From an uncultured Alphaproteobacteria bacterium (GTDB lineage Bacteria; Pseudomonadota; Alphaproteobacteria; Rs-D84), in the NCBI GenBank assembly GCA_944389465.1, contig CALXML010000005.1, forward strand, positions 1 through 64,000: DNA of 64,000 nt, written 5' to 3'. The notes under the pieces were generated by a model that worked only from the letters and a program-made list of their open reading frames with translations, was not told the DNA's origin and ran no database searches. Position 1 is the first letter of the stretch, and each line of letters opens with the position of its first letter. Made by a program: the position numbers and the translations under genes. Shown here piece after piece: positions 26,984 through 34,935 of this stretch.

Positions 26984-27011
26984 ATTATAACATACATACA
27001 CCAAATTGCAA
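26984..27011 (-). promoter_or_regulatory. Promoter of the structured RNA, copy 1
   Basis: On the minus strand TTGCAA (27006-27011), 16-base spacer, TATAAT (26984-26989). The predicted start, about 26977, is exactly where similarity to the second copy begins. Confidence 0.75.
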
Positions 27012-27016
27012 ATGGA

Positions 27017-27121
27017 AACCACCTCGGCACTTACGTGCCACCCCTCCGCAGAGGGGAACTTATTCCGCGACAGTATGTGGTCAGTTTCCCTTCATTAGAG
27101 GGGGCGCAGGACGGGGTGGTT
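27017..27121. repeat. Composite palindromic intergenic repeat
   Basis: Outer ends AACCACC and GGTGGTT are inverted. Inside are CGGCAC-TTAC-GTGCC and CCCCTC-CGCA-GAGGGG hairpins. There is no coding potential. It resembles dispersed intergenic palindromes rather than an IS element. Only one copy is seen in this window. Confidence 0.55.
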
Positions 27122-27156
27122 AGAGAGGTCAATATTATATATGTATCTGCCCACCT

Positions 27157-27193
27157 TGTCATTGCGAGCCACGTTAGTGGCGCGGCAATCCAG
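27157..27193. repeat. REP-like palindromic repeat, copy 2
   Basis: TGTCATTGCGAGC and GGCAATCCAG flank a variable tip CCAC-GTTA-GTGG that forms its own hairpin. Confidence 0.85.
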
Positions 27194-27234
27194 TAAATAA
27201 AAAAGTTCCGCGTAAATACGCGGACGCGTGGCAA

Positions 27235-27262
27235 CAAAAAAATCGCCAATCGGCGATTTTTT
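27235..27262 (-). terminator. Terminator of rpmH
   Basis: AATCGCC and GGCGATT around a short loop, with A-run and T-run on the two sides. It abuts the rpmH stop codon. Confidence 0.85.
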
Positions 27263-27413
27263 AGTTTGCTGCATTAACAGCCAATCTTTTACGACCCGCT
27301 GCGCGACGACGATTTAACACTGCGCGTCCGCCCTTGGTCGCCATCCGTTCACGAAAGCCGTGTGTGCGCACGCGGCGTGTTTTGGATGGTTGATATGTAC
27401 GTTTTGTTGCCAT
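27261..27413 (-). CDS. rpmH: 50S ribosomal protein L34
   Basis: A 50-residue, extremely basic ribosomal protein: [20 protein letters not shown], then [20 protein letters not shown]. This is the L34 signature with a two-residue N-terminal extension (usual start MKRTYQPS). Normally rnpA follows rpmH; here palindromic repeats follow instead. Upstream on the same strand are two small ORFs of 31 and 65 codons. Confidence 0.97.
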   Translation of the reverse strand: MATKRTYQPSKTRRVRTHGFRERMATKGGRAVLNRRRAAGRKRLAVNAAN

Positions 27414-27469
27414 AATAAAATCCTTTTGTGCCCCTATTTAATCACAGGTTTTGTAAAAACGCAACCTTT

Positions 27470-27565
27470 TTATTTAGATTTTATCAATCCTGTCTTTTTT
27501 AACGCTTCCAGTGTCAGGTAATACACAAACAACGCTGCAAATAATCGCCAAAATGGTAAAAACAT
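27470..27565 (-). CDS. Candidate 31-residue membrane microprotein
   Basis: Short ORF reading MFLPFWRLFAALFVYYLTLE then ALKKTGLIKSK: one hydrophobic helix and a basic tail, consistent with a small inner-membrane protein. It starts 17 bases downstream of the stop of the 65-residue ORF, with GGGGCAACAA in front of the ATG, and lies 57 bases upstream of rpmH on the same strand. No family is recognised. It could be chance. Confidence 0.4.
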   Translation of the reverse strand: MFLPFWRLFAALFVYYLTLEALKKTGLIKSK

Positions 27566-27581
27566 TTGTTGCCCCTGTATT

Positions 27582-27779
27582 TTATCTGGTCCGACCAGTG
27601 CGACCACGTTTGCACAACTGTGTTTTTATTCTTTCATGCATTTTCGCCATATTAATCAAGGCATCCAAATTGCATTTCATTATTGTCAGTTCCGCACGCG
27701 TTATAAAATCGCGCTTGTCACAATTAATTAACATCAAATCTACTTCACGATGTGTTTCGTATAAAACTTCTTTAAACAT
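27582..27779 (-). CDS. Small hypothetical protein, probably leaderless
   Basis: About 65 residues (MFKEVLYETHREVDLMLINC...), mainly helical, charged, ending in a very basic tail (KTQLCKRGRTGRTR). The open frame reaches back to an ATG at 27785, but TATAAT at 27789-27794 is only three bases from it. The second ATG at 27779 is nine bases from the -10 and is the likelier start. No known family. Confidence 0.5.
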   Translation of the reverse strand: MFKEVLYETHREVDLMLINCDKRDFITRAELTIMKCNLDALINMAKMHERIKTQLCKRGRTGRTR

Positions 27780-27845
27780 ACTCATAGTATTATACAGATT
27801 ACCACAAAGTTAAAATTTGTCAATATGTTTTTTGGGGTTTATTTC

Positions 27846-27875
27846 TTGACCAAAAGTTAAAAAATTTGCTATTCT
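27846..27875 (+). promoter_or_regulatory. Promoter of gyrA
   Basis: TTGACC (27846-27851), 18-base spacer, TATTCT (27870-27875) with a TGC extension. The leader of about 25 bases contains AAGGGAAA before the ATG. Confidence 0.65.
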
Positions 27876-27905
27876 TTATTTGTTGAAAGCAAGGGAAATC
27901 CAAGT

Positions 27906-30656
27906 ATGTCAGAAATAAATAATATCAATGAAGTAAATGAAATAAAAATTCCGCAATCGTCACTGGAACACGAAATGCGAACCAGTTTTTTGGACTATGC
28001 GATGTCGGTTATTGTTGACCGTGCGTTGCCTGATGTTCGTGACGGTTGTAAACCGGTGCATCGTCGTATTTTATACGTTATGAATGATGTTGCGCCTGCG
28101 ACAAAACCAACGGTTAAATCTGCACGTATTGTTGGTGATGTTATGGGTAAATACCATCCCCACGGCGACAGTTCTATATACGAGGCCATGGTCCGCATGG
28201 GTCAGGATTTTTCCATGGGCGAAATGCTGGTTCAGGGTCAGGGTAACTTTGGTTCGCGCGACGGGGACAAGGCTGCAGCCATGCGTTATACCGAAGCACG
28301 CCTGTCCAAACTGGGCGCATCTATGATGGATGATTTGGACAAAGATACCGTTGATTGGCAACCAAACTTTGACGGCACATTACAGGAACCGGTTGTATTG
28401 CCGACTAAATTTCCGAACTTTTTGGTAAATGGTGGTTCTGGTATCGCGGTTGGTATGGCGACAAATGTTCCGACATATAACTTGGGTGAAATATGTAATG
28501 GTATTTTGGCAATATTGGATAATCCAAAATTATCAGATGATGAATTATTTGGCATTATCCCCGGACCTGATTTTCCAACAGGTGCGGTTATTATGGGTCG
28601 TGCCGGCGCGTACAAGGCACACACAACGGGCCGTGGTTCAATAATTGTCCGTGCTAAAACACATATGGAAACATTCCATGACCATCCTGCAATTGTTGTT
28701 GATGAAATTCCGTATCAGGTGAATAAATCACAACTGATTATGAAAATCGCCGAATTAAGCAAGGATAAACGCATAGAGGGTATCGCCGAAATCCGCGATG
28801 AATCGTCCAAGGAAGGATTACGTATCGTTATTGAATTAAAACGCGACGCAATCCCAGATGTGGTGCTGAATCATTTGTTCCAGTACACAGAAATGCAGAC
28901 TAATTTTCCAGTCAATATGATGGCATTAAATCGCGGCCGGCCAATGCTGTTTAATATTCGTGGTGTATTGGATGCGTTCATTGATTTCAGATGCGAAGTT
29001 ATTCGCCGTCGCACTATATTTGATTTGAACCGTGCACGTAATCGGGCGCATACTTTGCTGGGGCTGTCGGTTGCGGTTGGCAATTTGGACGAGGTTATTG
29101 AACTGATTAAATCCAGTGCCAATCCTGATGCTGCCCGTACTGCATTGATGGCGCGTGGTTGGCGTGCGGCTGATATTGAAAATTATATTCAGTTGATTGA
29201 TGACCCAAATACGGAATATCGCGACGGAATGTTCTTTATGTCCGAAGACCAAGCCCGTGCAATTTTGGAATTGCAATTGCATCGTTTAACCGGATTGGAA
29301 CGCGATAAATTGCATGCTGATTTGGTTGATTTGGGTGCACAAATAAAAGACCTGTTGGACATTTTGGGCAGTCACGAACGCATTATTCAAATCATTCGTG
29401 ATGAAACAACCATGGTGCGTGATAATTGGGCCAGCCCGCGTCGTACTGAAATTTCAGATGCTGAAATAGATATTGATATAGAGGATTTAATTGCACGCGA
29501 AGATATGGTTATCACAGTGTCCAATACTGGTTATATCAAACGTGTGTCTTTGGATACATATCGTGCACAAAAGCGCGGGGGCAAGGGCCGCAACGCCATG
29601 ACGACCAAGGATGATGACTATGTGATTCAGGTGTTTGTTGCAAATACACATACGCCGTTGTTATTCTTCTCGTCCAAGGGATTGTGCTATAAATTAAAAA
29701 CGTACAAATTGCCCGAGGCTGCCGCCGCGGCCAAGGGTCGTCCATTGGTAAATCTGTTGCCATTGGAAAATGGCGAAACAATTACCGCTATTTTACCTGT
29801 CCCCGAAGAGGATGTGGCCGCTGCCGCTGCATCAGGCAAAGAACATTATTTAATGTTCGCAACAGCATCTGGTACAGTGCGCCGCAATCGCACATCTGAT
29901 TTTGATTCAATTCGTGCAAACGGAAAAATCGCAATGAAACTGGATACAGGCGACAGTTTGATTTCAGTCCTGCCATGTACAGAAGACCAAGATGTATTCT
30001 TGGCAACATATCGTGGCCGTTGCATTCGTTTCCCTGTATCAGAAATACGTGTCTTTGCCGGCCGTAATTCAACGGGTGTACGTGGTATGACATTGGGGGC
30101 GGACGATAAAATTATCGGTATGGCAATGTTGAATCATGGTGAATCTGATGCCGCCGTACGTGCTGCATACATTCGCCAGTCACGTGCCGCACGCCGTGCC
30201 GCCACCGGTATAGAGGAAGAAGCCGATGAAGAAGAGGAAACATCAACCCTGACATTGTCAGATGAACAGATGGCAAAAATGGCGGCGGATGAACAGTTTA
30301 TTTTAACCGTGTCTGAAAACGGATTTGGTAAACGTACCAGTTCTTATGAATACCGCACAACGCACCGTGGTGGTGGCGGGTTCGCTAACATAAAACTGGG
30401 CGGTAAAAATACGGCTGTGGCGGGTTCTTTCCCTGTGGCGGATGATAATGATATAATCATGGTAACAGACGGCGGAAAAATTATACGTACGCCTGTACGT
30501 GATGTGCGTATCGCTGGCCGCAGTACCGCGGGTGTAACATTGTTCCGTACTGCTGAAAACGAACGTGTGGTTTCTGCTATATCAATCCTTAGTGACGAAG
30601 GCGAACAGGCCGAAGTAGAAACCGAAGCCGCCCAACAGGAATCAACACAACAATAA
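27906..30656 (+). CDS. gyrA: DNA gyrase subunit A
   Basis: Breakage-reunion subunit of the gyrase A2B2 complex. The 916-residue product has catalytic Tyr128 in [11 protein letters not shown] and the quinolone-pocket segment [12 protein letters not shown], with Ser89 and Glu93 at the positions of E. coli Ser83 and Asp87. The GyrA box reads QKRGGKG in place of QRRGGKG. Blades of the C-terminal pinwheel are visible. An acidic insert (about 773-790, EEEADEEEE) and an acidic Gln-rich tail interrupt or extend the C-terminal domain. The GyrA box supports gyrase over ParC. The MerR-type gene follows 15 bases later. Confidence 0.96.
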   Translation: MSEINNINEVNEIKIPQSSLEHEMRTSFLDYAMSVIVDRALPDVRDGCKPVHRRILYVMNDVAPATKPTVKSARIVGDVMGKYHPHGDSSIYEAMVRMGQDFSMGEMLVQGQGNFGSRDGDKAAAMRYTEARLSKLGASMMDDLDKDTVDWQPNFDGTLQEPVVLPTKFPNFLVNGGSGIAVGMATNVPTYNLGEICNGILAILDNPKLSDDELFGIIPGPDFPTGAVIMGRAGAYKAHTTGRGSIIVRAKTHMETFHDHPAIVVDEIPYQVNKSQLIMKIAELSKDKRIEGIAEIRDESSKEGLRIVIELKRDAIPDVVLNHLFQYTEMQTNFPVNMMALNRGRPMLFNIRGVLDAFIDFRCEVIRRRTIFDLNRARNRAHTLLGLSVAVGNLDEVIELIKSSANPDAARTALMARGWRAADIENYIQLIDDPNTEYRDGMFFMSEDQARAILELQLHRLTGLERDKLHADLVDLGAQIKDLLDILGSHERIIQIIRDETTMVRDNWASPRRTEISDAEIDIDIEDLIAREDMVITVSNTGYIKRVSLDTYRAQKRGGKGRNAMTTKDDDYVIQVFVANTHTPLLFFSSKGLCYKLKTYKLPEAAAAAKGRPLVNLLPLENGETITAILPVPEEDVAAAAASGKEHYLMFATASGTVRRNRTSDFDSIRANGKIAMKLDTGDSLISVLPCTEDQDVFLATYRGRCIRFPVSEIRVFAGRNSTGVRGMTLGADDKIIGMAMLNHGESDAAVRAAYIRQSRAARRAATGIEEEADEEEETSTLTLSDEQMAKMAADEQFILTVSENGFGKRTSSYEYRTTHRGGGGFANIKLGGKNTAVAGSFPVADDNDIIMVTDGGKIIRTPVRDVRIAGRSTAGVTLFRTAENERVVSAISILSDEGEQAEVETEAAQQESTQQ

Positions 30657-30671
30657 ACAACAGGTGCCGAT

Positions 30672-31091
30672 ATGGATAATGAATATTTTGCATCAATAAA
30701 TGAAGTGTCAAAGCGTTTGTCTGTACCGGCACATACGTTGCGTTATTGGGAAAAACAATTTCCTGTGGCCATTCGGCCAACAACTGGCGCGGGTGGACGG
30801 CGTTATTATCGTGCGGAAACAGTTGACCGATTAATTGTTATTCGTGATTTACTGTATAAACATGGTTTAACAATCGCGGGCGTAAAAAAATTACTGCGCG
30901 ATGGGAACTTTCCGACGTCCGCGGATGAATTTATGGCGTCCGGCAATGTAATGGATGTACCCGCCCAGCATCAGGCAACACCGCACCCCACGCCGGTTAA
31001 AACAGTGCAGTCAAACATTGATGCCGGTCAAATTGATTTGGCAATATCCATTTTGGAAAGTGCGCGTGATTTATTAAAAACAGCGCAATAA
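30672..31091 (+). CDS. MerR-family transcriptional regulator
   Basis: A 139-residue protein. Residues 8-75 form the winged HTH of MerR type: INEVSKRLSVPAHTLRYWEKQF, then GGRRYYRAETVDRLIVIRDLLYKHGLTIAGVKKLL. A Pro/His-rich linker and a C-terminal helix (DLAISILESARDLL) follow, with no effector-binding Cys. It resembles the MerR-like protein usually found next to ihfA in Alphaproteobacteria, though ihfA is not adjacent here. It is probably cotranscribed with gyrA and followed by a terminator. Confidence 0.9.
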   Translation: MDNEYFASINEVSKRLSVPAHTLRYWEKQFPVAIRPTTGAGGRRYYRAETVDRLIVIRDLLYKHGLTIAGVKKLLRDGNFPTSADEFMASGNVMDVPAQHQATPHPTPVKTVQSNIDAGQIDLAISILESARDLLKTAQ

Positions 31092-31103
31092 AATCGGTAA
31101 AAA

Positions 31104-31133
31104 AAATCGCGTCAATTGACGCGATTTTTATTT
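31104..31133. terminator. Bidirectional terminator
   Basis: AAATCGCGTCAATTGACGCG with ATTT completes a near-perfect palindrome with A- and T-runs. It separates the convergent MerR-type gene and the 193-residue gene. Confidence 0.9.
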
Positions 31134-31709
31134 TTGCTTTTGCTGTAATTTTTGTAATTTATTTTGATGACGTTGTATCATCATATTGTGCCATTCGGTA
31201 CGCATTGCAACCCAATTTGTAGAAAATCTTTGTTTGGTTGGTATGCGCATTATTGAATCACGTACGGTGCTGTCGCGACGCATTTGGTCCAAACGTGCAT
31301 ATGAACATGTTAACCATTCGCCCGCATTGTTTAATTCTGTATTATTGTTAATGTATTCGCTGCGCAAATGTTCCGCAACTGAATCCGCGCGGTCAATCAA
31401 AGAATAATATTCATCAGTATATCCAGCATAATACCCCACAGAATCAATGTTTTGTAACAGTTGTAAATATGCTTTGTCTTGTTTTAATGTATCTTTGCTT
31501 TGCTCAATAACTTTGTCACGCGTGTCAAAATAGTTAACCTCTGCATAATACAGGTTTTCACGCTGTTGATGCAGTTCTTTGTCATTATTTGGTGGTGTTT
31601 GATAGTTTAAAACAGTCCCAAAAAAGCAAAGTACCGGTACGGCGGCAACGCACGCAGTTAATAAAACGTTTTCGCTGATTTTACGTATTTTTGATGCCTG
31701 TTTGGACAT
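31128..31709 (-). CDS. Hypothetical single-pass membrane protein with coiled coil
   Basis: A 193-residue protein. A basic N-terminus is followed by one hydrophobic segment (about 14-34, NVLLTACVAAVPVLCFFGTV). The rest is soluble, Tyr- and Asn-rich helices with a Gln/Lys coiled-coil tail (HQNKLQKLQQKQK). The orientation is probably N-in. AGAGG precedes the ATG. No family is recognised. Confidence 0.75.
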   Translation of the reverse strand: MSKQASKIRKISENVLLTACVAAVPVLCFFGTVLNYQTPPNNDKELHQQRENLYYAEVNYFDTRDKVIEQSKDTLKQDKAYLQLLQNIDSVGYYAGYTDEYYSLIDRADSVAEHLRSEYINNNTELNNAGEWLTCSYARLDQMRRDSTVRDSIMRIPTKQRFSTNWVAMRTEWHNMMIQRHQNKLQKLQQKQK

Positions 31710-31791
31710 AAATAACCTCTTTATAAAACATATAGATTATAGTACAAAAACATAAATTGTCAACTATAAAATAAGGGAATCGCAAAAATCG

Positions 31792-31866
31792 TGGCAGTCC
31801 CAACGGGAATCGAACCCGTGTTACCGGAATGAGAATCCGATGTCCTAACCGCTAGACGATGGGACC
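31792..31866 (-). tRNA. tRNA-Glu (UUC)
   Basis: Cloverleaf read on the minus strand: acceptor GGTCCCA with TGGGACT, D-arm with AGCGGTTAGGA, anticodon loop TTCTCAT inside GGATTCTCATTCC giving UUC, T-arm GGGTTCGATTCCC, and an encoded CCA (31792-31794). Confidence 0.97.
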
Positions 31867-31876
31867 AACGCCGAAT

Positions 31877-31904
31877 ATGTTATCAATTATTTACTATTTT
31901 GCAA
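31877..31904 (-). promoter_or_regulatory. Promoter of tRNA-Glu
   Basis: Minus strand TTGCAA (31899-31904), 16-base spacer, TAACAT (31877-31882), ten bases before the tRNA. Confidence 0.6.
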
Positions 31905-31946
31905 ATGGTAAATACGTTTTTAATACATTTATGTAAATACTCTGTG

Positions 31947-32264
31947 CAATTCGTGCGAATAGCAAATAAAAAATACCCCTGTGGGGTGGTTTTAATATTA
32001 AGTGCGTCTGCCACACTTCGTTAAACCTTCGTGTGGCACTGCTTCGCGTGAACTGTTCCGCTTTGGCTTGCCGGCGCATCGTCACAGACGCGAAGGGTGG
32101 TTGGGGCGCACACGGGGGAATGGGGGTGTTCCCCCATTTCCATTTTGGGAAATCTGTGATTTTCCGAAATGGTTACAAAACATTAATAATGTTTTGCGGT
32201 GCAAATGTGAAACGTATTTGCACAATTCGTGCGAATAGCAAATAAAAAATACCCCTGTGGGGTG
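31947..32264. repeat. Palindrome string bounded by 42-bp direct repeats
   Basis: Two 42-bp direct repeats (31947-31988 and 32223-32264), each holding ATTCG-TG-CGAAT and ACCCC-TGTG-GGGGT hairpins, enclose a chain of unrelated palindromes. These are GCGTCTG/CAGACGC (32004, 32085) around CCACAC/GTGTGG, GGGGGAA/TTCCCCC (32114-32135), CATTT..GAAATC/GATTTTC..AAATG (32141-32170), AAAACATT/AATGTTTT (32177-32195) and TGCAAAT/ATTTGCA (32200-32222). At 32099-32111 it also carries 13 bases identical to the 3' end of the nearby tRNA-Gln. No gene is visible. It fills the gap between tRNA-Glu and tRNA-Gln. Confidence 0.75.
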
Positions 32265-32270
32265 TTTTTT
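32249..32270 (-). terminator. Terminator of tRNA-Gln
   Basis: ACCCC and GGGGT around TGTG, with T-rich sequence following on the minus strand, just downstream of the tRNA. It is part of the right 42-bp repeat. Confidence 0.7.
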
Positions 32271-32273
32271 ATT

Positions 32274-32347
32274 TGGTTGGGGCGCACGGATTCGAACCAT
32301 GATAAAGAGAACCAAAATCTCTTGTCCTACCATTAGACGACACCCCA
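32274..32347 (-). tRNA. tRNA-Gln (UUG)
   Basis: Minus-strand cloverleaf: acceptor TGGGGTG with CGCCCCA, U at position 1 as usual for tRNA-Gln, D-arm with TAATGGTAGGA, anticodon loop TTTTGGT (UUG) in AGAGA/TCTCT, T-arm with GGTTCGAATCC, discriminator A and encoded CCA. Confidence 0.96.
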
Positions 32348-32359
32348 AAAGCAACACTG

Positions 32360-32387
32360 ATTATAAATATCTTTTGGATTTTTGCAA
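32360..32387 (-). promoter_or_regulatory. Promoter of tRNA-Gln
   Basis: Minus strand TTGCAA (32382-32387), 16-base spacer, TATAAT (32360-32365), about 12 bases before the tRNA. Confidence 0.72.
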
Positions 32388-32447
32388 TAACATTTTTTTA
32401 TTATCTTTTTGCTTGAAAAATTTTTTAAAAAAAATACCATTTTTCAC

Positions 32448-32475
32448 TTGAATTTTATTTGTTAAAACATATAAT
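32448..32475 (+). promoter_or_regulatory. Promoter of the marR-tolC-RND operon
   Basis: TTGAAT (32448-32453), 16-base spacer, TATAAT (32470-32475). The leader of about 45 bases ends with AAGGA before the marR ATG. Confidence 0.7.
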
Positions 32476-32525
32476 CATTAAAGTTTTTAATAATTAACAA
32501 GCCCTGCTGTCAAAAAGGATAAAAT

Positions 32526-32975
32526 ATGGCACGCAAAGAATTTGTAAAACTGTTTGAATCAAATATTTTATTGTTTGATAAATTGGCCGATAAGTTAAAA
32601 CGTTCGCCCACTGTGTTGGCCGGTTTCCCGCGCCAGCAATTAAGTGTTCTGGTGCGTTTGCATATTGGCGGTCCCGCGTTACTAAAGGATATTGCGCGTC
32701 GCGAAATGTTGACCACACCGAACCTGTGCGCGGTGTTTCGCAAATTGGAACGTGATGGACTGGTTTTGCGTCGTATTGATGAACACGACCGACGCAACAC
32801 GTGGTATTCAGTTACCAAGGCCGGCGAACAAATTGCAACCAATGCGATGGATGCAATGCGTAACGCGATTGAAAAATTATTTTCTGGTATTTCGCGTGAT
32901 GATGAAATTGCCCTGACATCCGCAATGAAAACTATAAACAAGATTCTGGAAAAGATGGAGTTAACAAATGCATAA
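32526..32975 (+). CDS. MarR-family transcriptional regulator
   Basis: A 149-residue winged-HTH regulator. A dimerisation helix lies at the N-terminus, and residues 52-100 give the MarR core: LLKDIARREMLTTPNLCAVF as HTH, then RKLERDGLVLRRIDEHDRR and NTWYSVTKAGEQI as wing. It heads the efflux-like operon, and its stop overlaps the tolC-like ATG by eight bases. The usual role of such a regulator is to repress its own operon until a ligand binds (inference from context). Confidence 0.92.
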   Translation: MARKEFVKLFESNILLFDKLADKLKRSPTVLAGFPRQQLSVLVRLHIGGPALLKDIARREMLTTPNLCAVFRKLERDGLVLRRIDEHDRRNTWYSVTKAGEQIATNAMDAMRNAIEKLFSGISRDDEIALTSAMKTINKILEKMELTNA

Positions 32976-34302
32976 TCTGAAACTGGCCGCGGTTGTAATG
33001 TGCGCGGTTGTTGCCACATCAAATGCATACGCAATGGATTTATCATTAAATGATGCAGTTGATATGATTTTGGCTGAATCACAGGATTTGAAAAAGGCTG
33101 ATGCCAACCTGAAACAGGCCGAGGCTTCATTAGACGCCGCCAATGCAAACCGTTGGTTTAAACTGGAAGGTACGGCCACATATATGAATTTGGTTGATGT
33201 GAAAAATCCGACCAAGTCATATTCTGTGGATATTCCACCTGAATTGGGTGGCGTGCTGTCACAAATAGCGGGCAAACAGGTTAATTTGCCGGCCAGTTTG
33301 GATATTCCAGATAATATGTTTATGGCGGGTGTTTCTTTTACCCAGCCTATTTATACATTTGGTAAGATTGGCAACGCGGTAAAATCGGTCAAGGCCGCCA
33401 TTAAAATGGCGGATGCGTCGCGTGAAATGACCGCGCGCGAGGTTCGTTACAGTGCGGTTGATATGTATTGGACCGCCAAAATGACAGATGAAATTGTAAA
33501 AATTTCACAGGCTGATTTACAGGCCGCCCGTGACGCACGTAAAAGTTTAACGTCCAAGGGTCGCGCCAACCGCAGTAATTTGGTGAAAATAGAATCTGAT
33601 ATCGCGACCAAGGAAATTAATTTATCAAATGCTGAATTTAATCGTGATACTGCGCACAGAATGTTAAAAATTTTGGCTGGTATTGATATTAACACAGAAT
33701 TAAATTTAACGGATGAATTTCCAAAAACATTTCCTGATTTAAATGCCGGTGAATTAACATCCACACCACAATGGGACGCATTAAATGAACAGATTGTAAT
33801 GTATGAACGCAATGCTAAATCTAAACGTGATGGCGCATTACCAACATTGGCGGCGACGGCATCGTATAATTACATTGCATATGGTCCAAATATGTCCAAT
33901 ATGTTTGGGCGTGATAATATGCAGTCTGCATATTGGGGATTGGCATTACAGGTGCCTATTTTCAGTGGTGGTGCAAATATGGCAAATGCCACCATAGAGG
34001 CCATGAATGCCGAAGCAGCCCGTCAAGATTTAGACAAATCAAAAAAGTTAACAACCGAAGAATACAATCGTGCCATTGACCAATATAATCATTTGCGTGG
34101 CAATTTGGCTAAATTGGAAAACGCGCGTGATTTGGCGGCCAAGGCATATGATTTTTCCAGTGGGCGTTTTGCATCTGGGCAAACATCTGCCGTTGAACTG
34201 GCCGAGGTTTCCGCCGGTCTGTATCAATTGGATATAGCATTGCTGAATGCGAAATATAATATATTAATGTCTGCTGAATCTGTAAAAAAATTGGGTGAAT
34301 AA
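32968..34302 (+). CDS. TolC-family outer-membrane channel protein
   Basis: 444-residue outer-membrane efflux protein with signal peptide (cleavage after NAYA at about 22). Two TolC-type repeats are visible: the start LSLNDAVDMILAESQDLKKADANLKQAEASLDAA and a second one after about 245. FTQPIYTFGKIGNAVKS and LQVPIFSGGANMANATIEAM are the paired strand-to-helix motifs. It would form the exit duct for the RND protein encoded two genes later. It is translationally coupled to marR. A protease- or toxin-exporting role cannot be excluded. Confidence 0.92.
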   Translation: MHNLKLAAVVMCAVVATSNAYAMDLSLNDAVDMILAESQDLKKADANLKQAEASLDAANANRWFKLEGTATYMNLVDVKNPTKSYSVDIPPELGGVLSQIAGKQVNLPASLDIPDNMFMAGVSFTQPIYTFGKIGNAVKSVKAAIKMADASREMTAREVRYSAVDMYWTAKMTDEIVKISQADLQAARDARKSLTSKGRANRSNLVKIESDIATKEINLSNAEFNRDTAHRMLKILAGIDINTELNLTDEFPKTFPDLNAGELTSTPQWDALNEQIVMYERNAKSKRDGALPTLAATASYNYIAYGPNMSNMFGRDNMQSAYWGLALQVPIFSGGANMANATIEAMNAEAARQDLDKSKKLTTEEYNRAIDQYNHLRGNLAKLENARDLAAKAYDFSSGRFASGQTSAVELAEVSAGLYQLDIALLNAKYNILMSAESVKKLGE

Positions 34303-34304
34303 AG

Positions 34305-34898
34305 ATGGAAAAAATAACTGAAAAAATAAAAACAAAAAAAATTAAAAATCTGATATACGGCATATGCGCGGTCGTACTGGTGGGTTGGGTTGTGTTCCGC
34401 TTTGCTGCGATTGGTGCAGAAAACGCACGTGCGGTATTTAACACATCGCGCAATGCGGCGGATGTTGGTGCGCCGGTATATGCGGTAACAGTTGAACGTG
34501 AAACAGGTACATTACGTGAACCAATCGCGGTAAAAGATAACCGTGCATTGGTATCTGGGGCGCGGGTGGATAAATTGGCACGTGGTCAAAAAATAGGTGA
34601 TGGTGAAATAGTATCTGTTGCAAATAACATAGATTTAAATACAGGAATGTACATTGTTCGTACCCGCAATGTTGCAGATGGGCTGCAGTATGCAATATTT
34701 CAAACAGACGGATATTTTATCCCATTATCTGCAATCAGCAATGGCACGGTTATGTTGAATGTGGACGGCGTTGCCACACCACGCGCAGTAACAGTTCTGC
34801 GCCAAGATGACCAAAATGCACAGGTTGACGGATTAAATGATGGCGATGTTGTTATTCTGTCCAGTGTTAATGCCGGCGATAAAGTACAAGTAAAATAA
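34305..34898 (+). CDS. Truncated-type periplasmic adaptor (MFP-like)
   Basis: A 197-residue protein lying where an RND membrane-fusion protein is expected. It has one N-terminal TM (about 16-34) and then only about 160 periplasmic residues. These look like the beta-barrel and membrane-proximal domains of an adaptor: GTLREPIAVKDNRALVSGARVDKLARGQKIGDGEIVSV, and a C-terminal ATPRAVTVL...GLNDGDVVILSS...GDKVQV resembling the usual MFP ending. The coiled-coil hairpin and the lipoyl halves are missing; normal adaptors have 350-400 residues. Start and stop sit tightly between neighbours, so this is not a sequencing truncation of one end only. Confidence 0.7.
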   Translation: MEKITEKIKTKKIKNLIYGICAVVLVGWVVFRFAAIGAENARAVFNTSRNAADVGAPVYAVTVERETGTLREPIAVKDNRALVSGARVDKLARGQKIGDGEIVSVANNIDLNTGMYIVRTRNVADGLQYAIFQTDGYFIPLSAISNGTVMLNVDGVATPRAVTVLRQDDQNAQVDGLNDGDVVILSSVNAGDKVQVK

Positions 34899-34935
34899 AA
34901 AATATATATTTCGTTACTAACAAGGGGATTTCATA

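Noticed and set aside
26918-27196. 92-codon plus-strand ORF across the structured RNA and repeats
   Set aside because: It crosses the RNA promoter, a composite palindrome and a REP copy; no conserved motif, and the second RNA copy has no matching frame.
31947-32264. Possible CRISPR array
   Set aside because: Only two direct repeats, spaced 276 bp apart, with unrelated palindromes between; no cas genes.
32002-32357. Overlapping ORFs of 70-91 codons in the palindrome string
   Set aside because: They exist on both strands because the DNA is palindromic; some run through tRNA-Gln.
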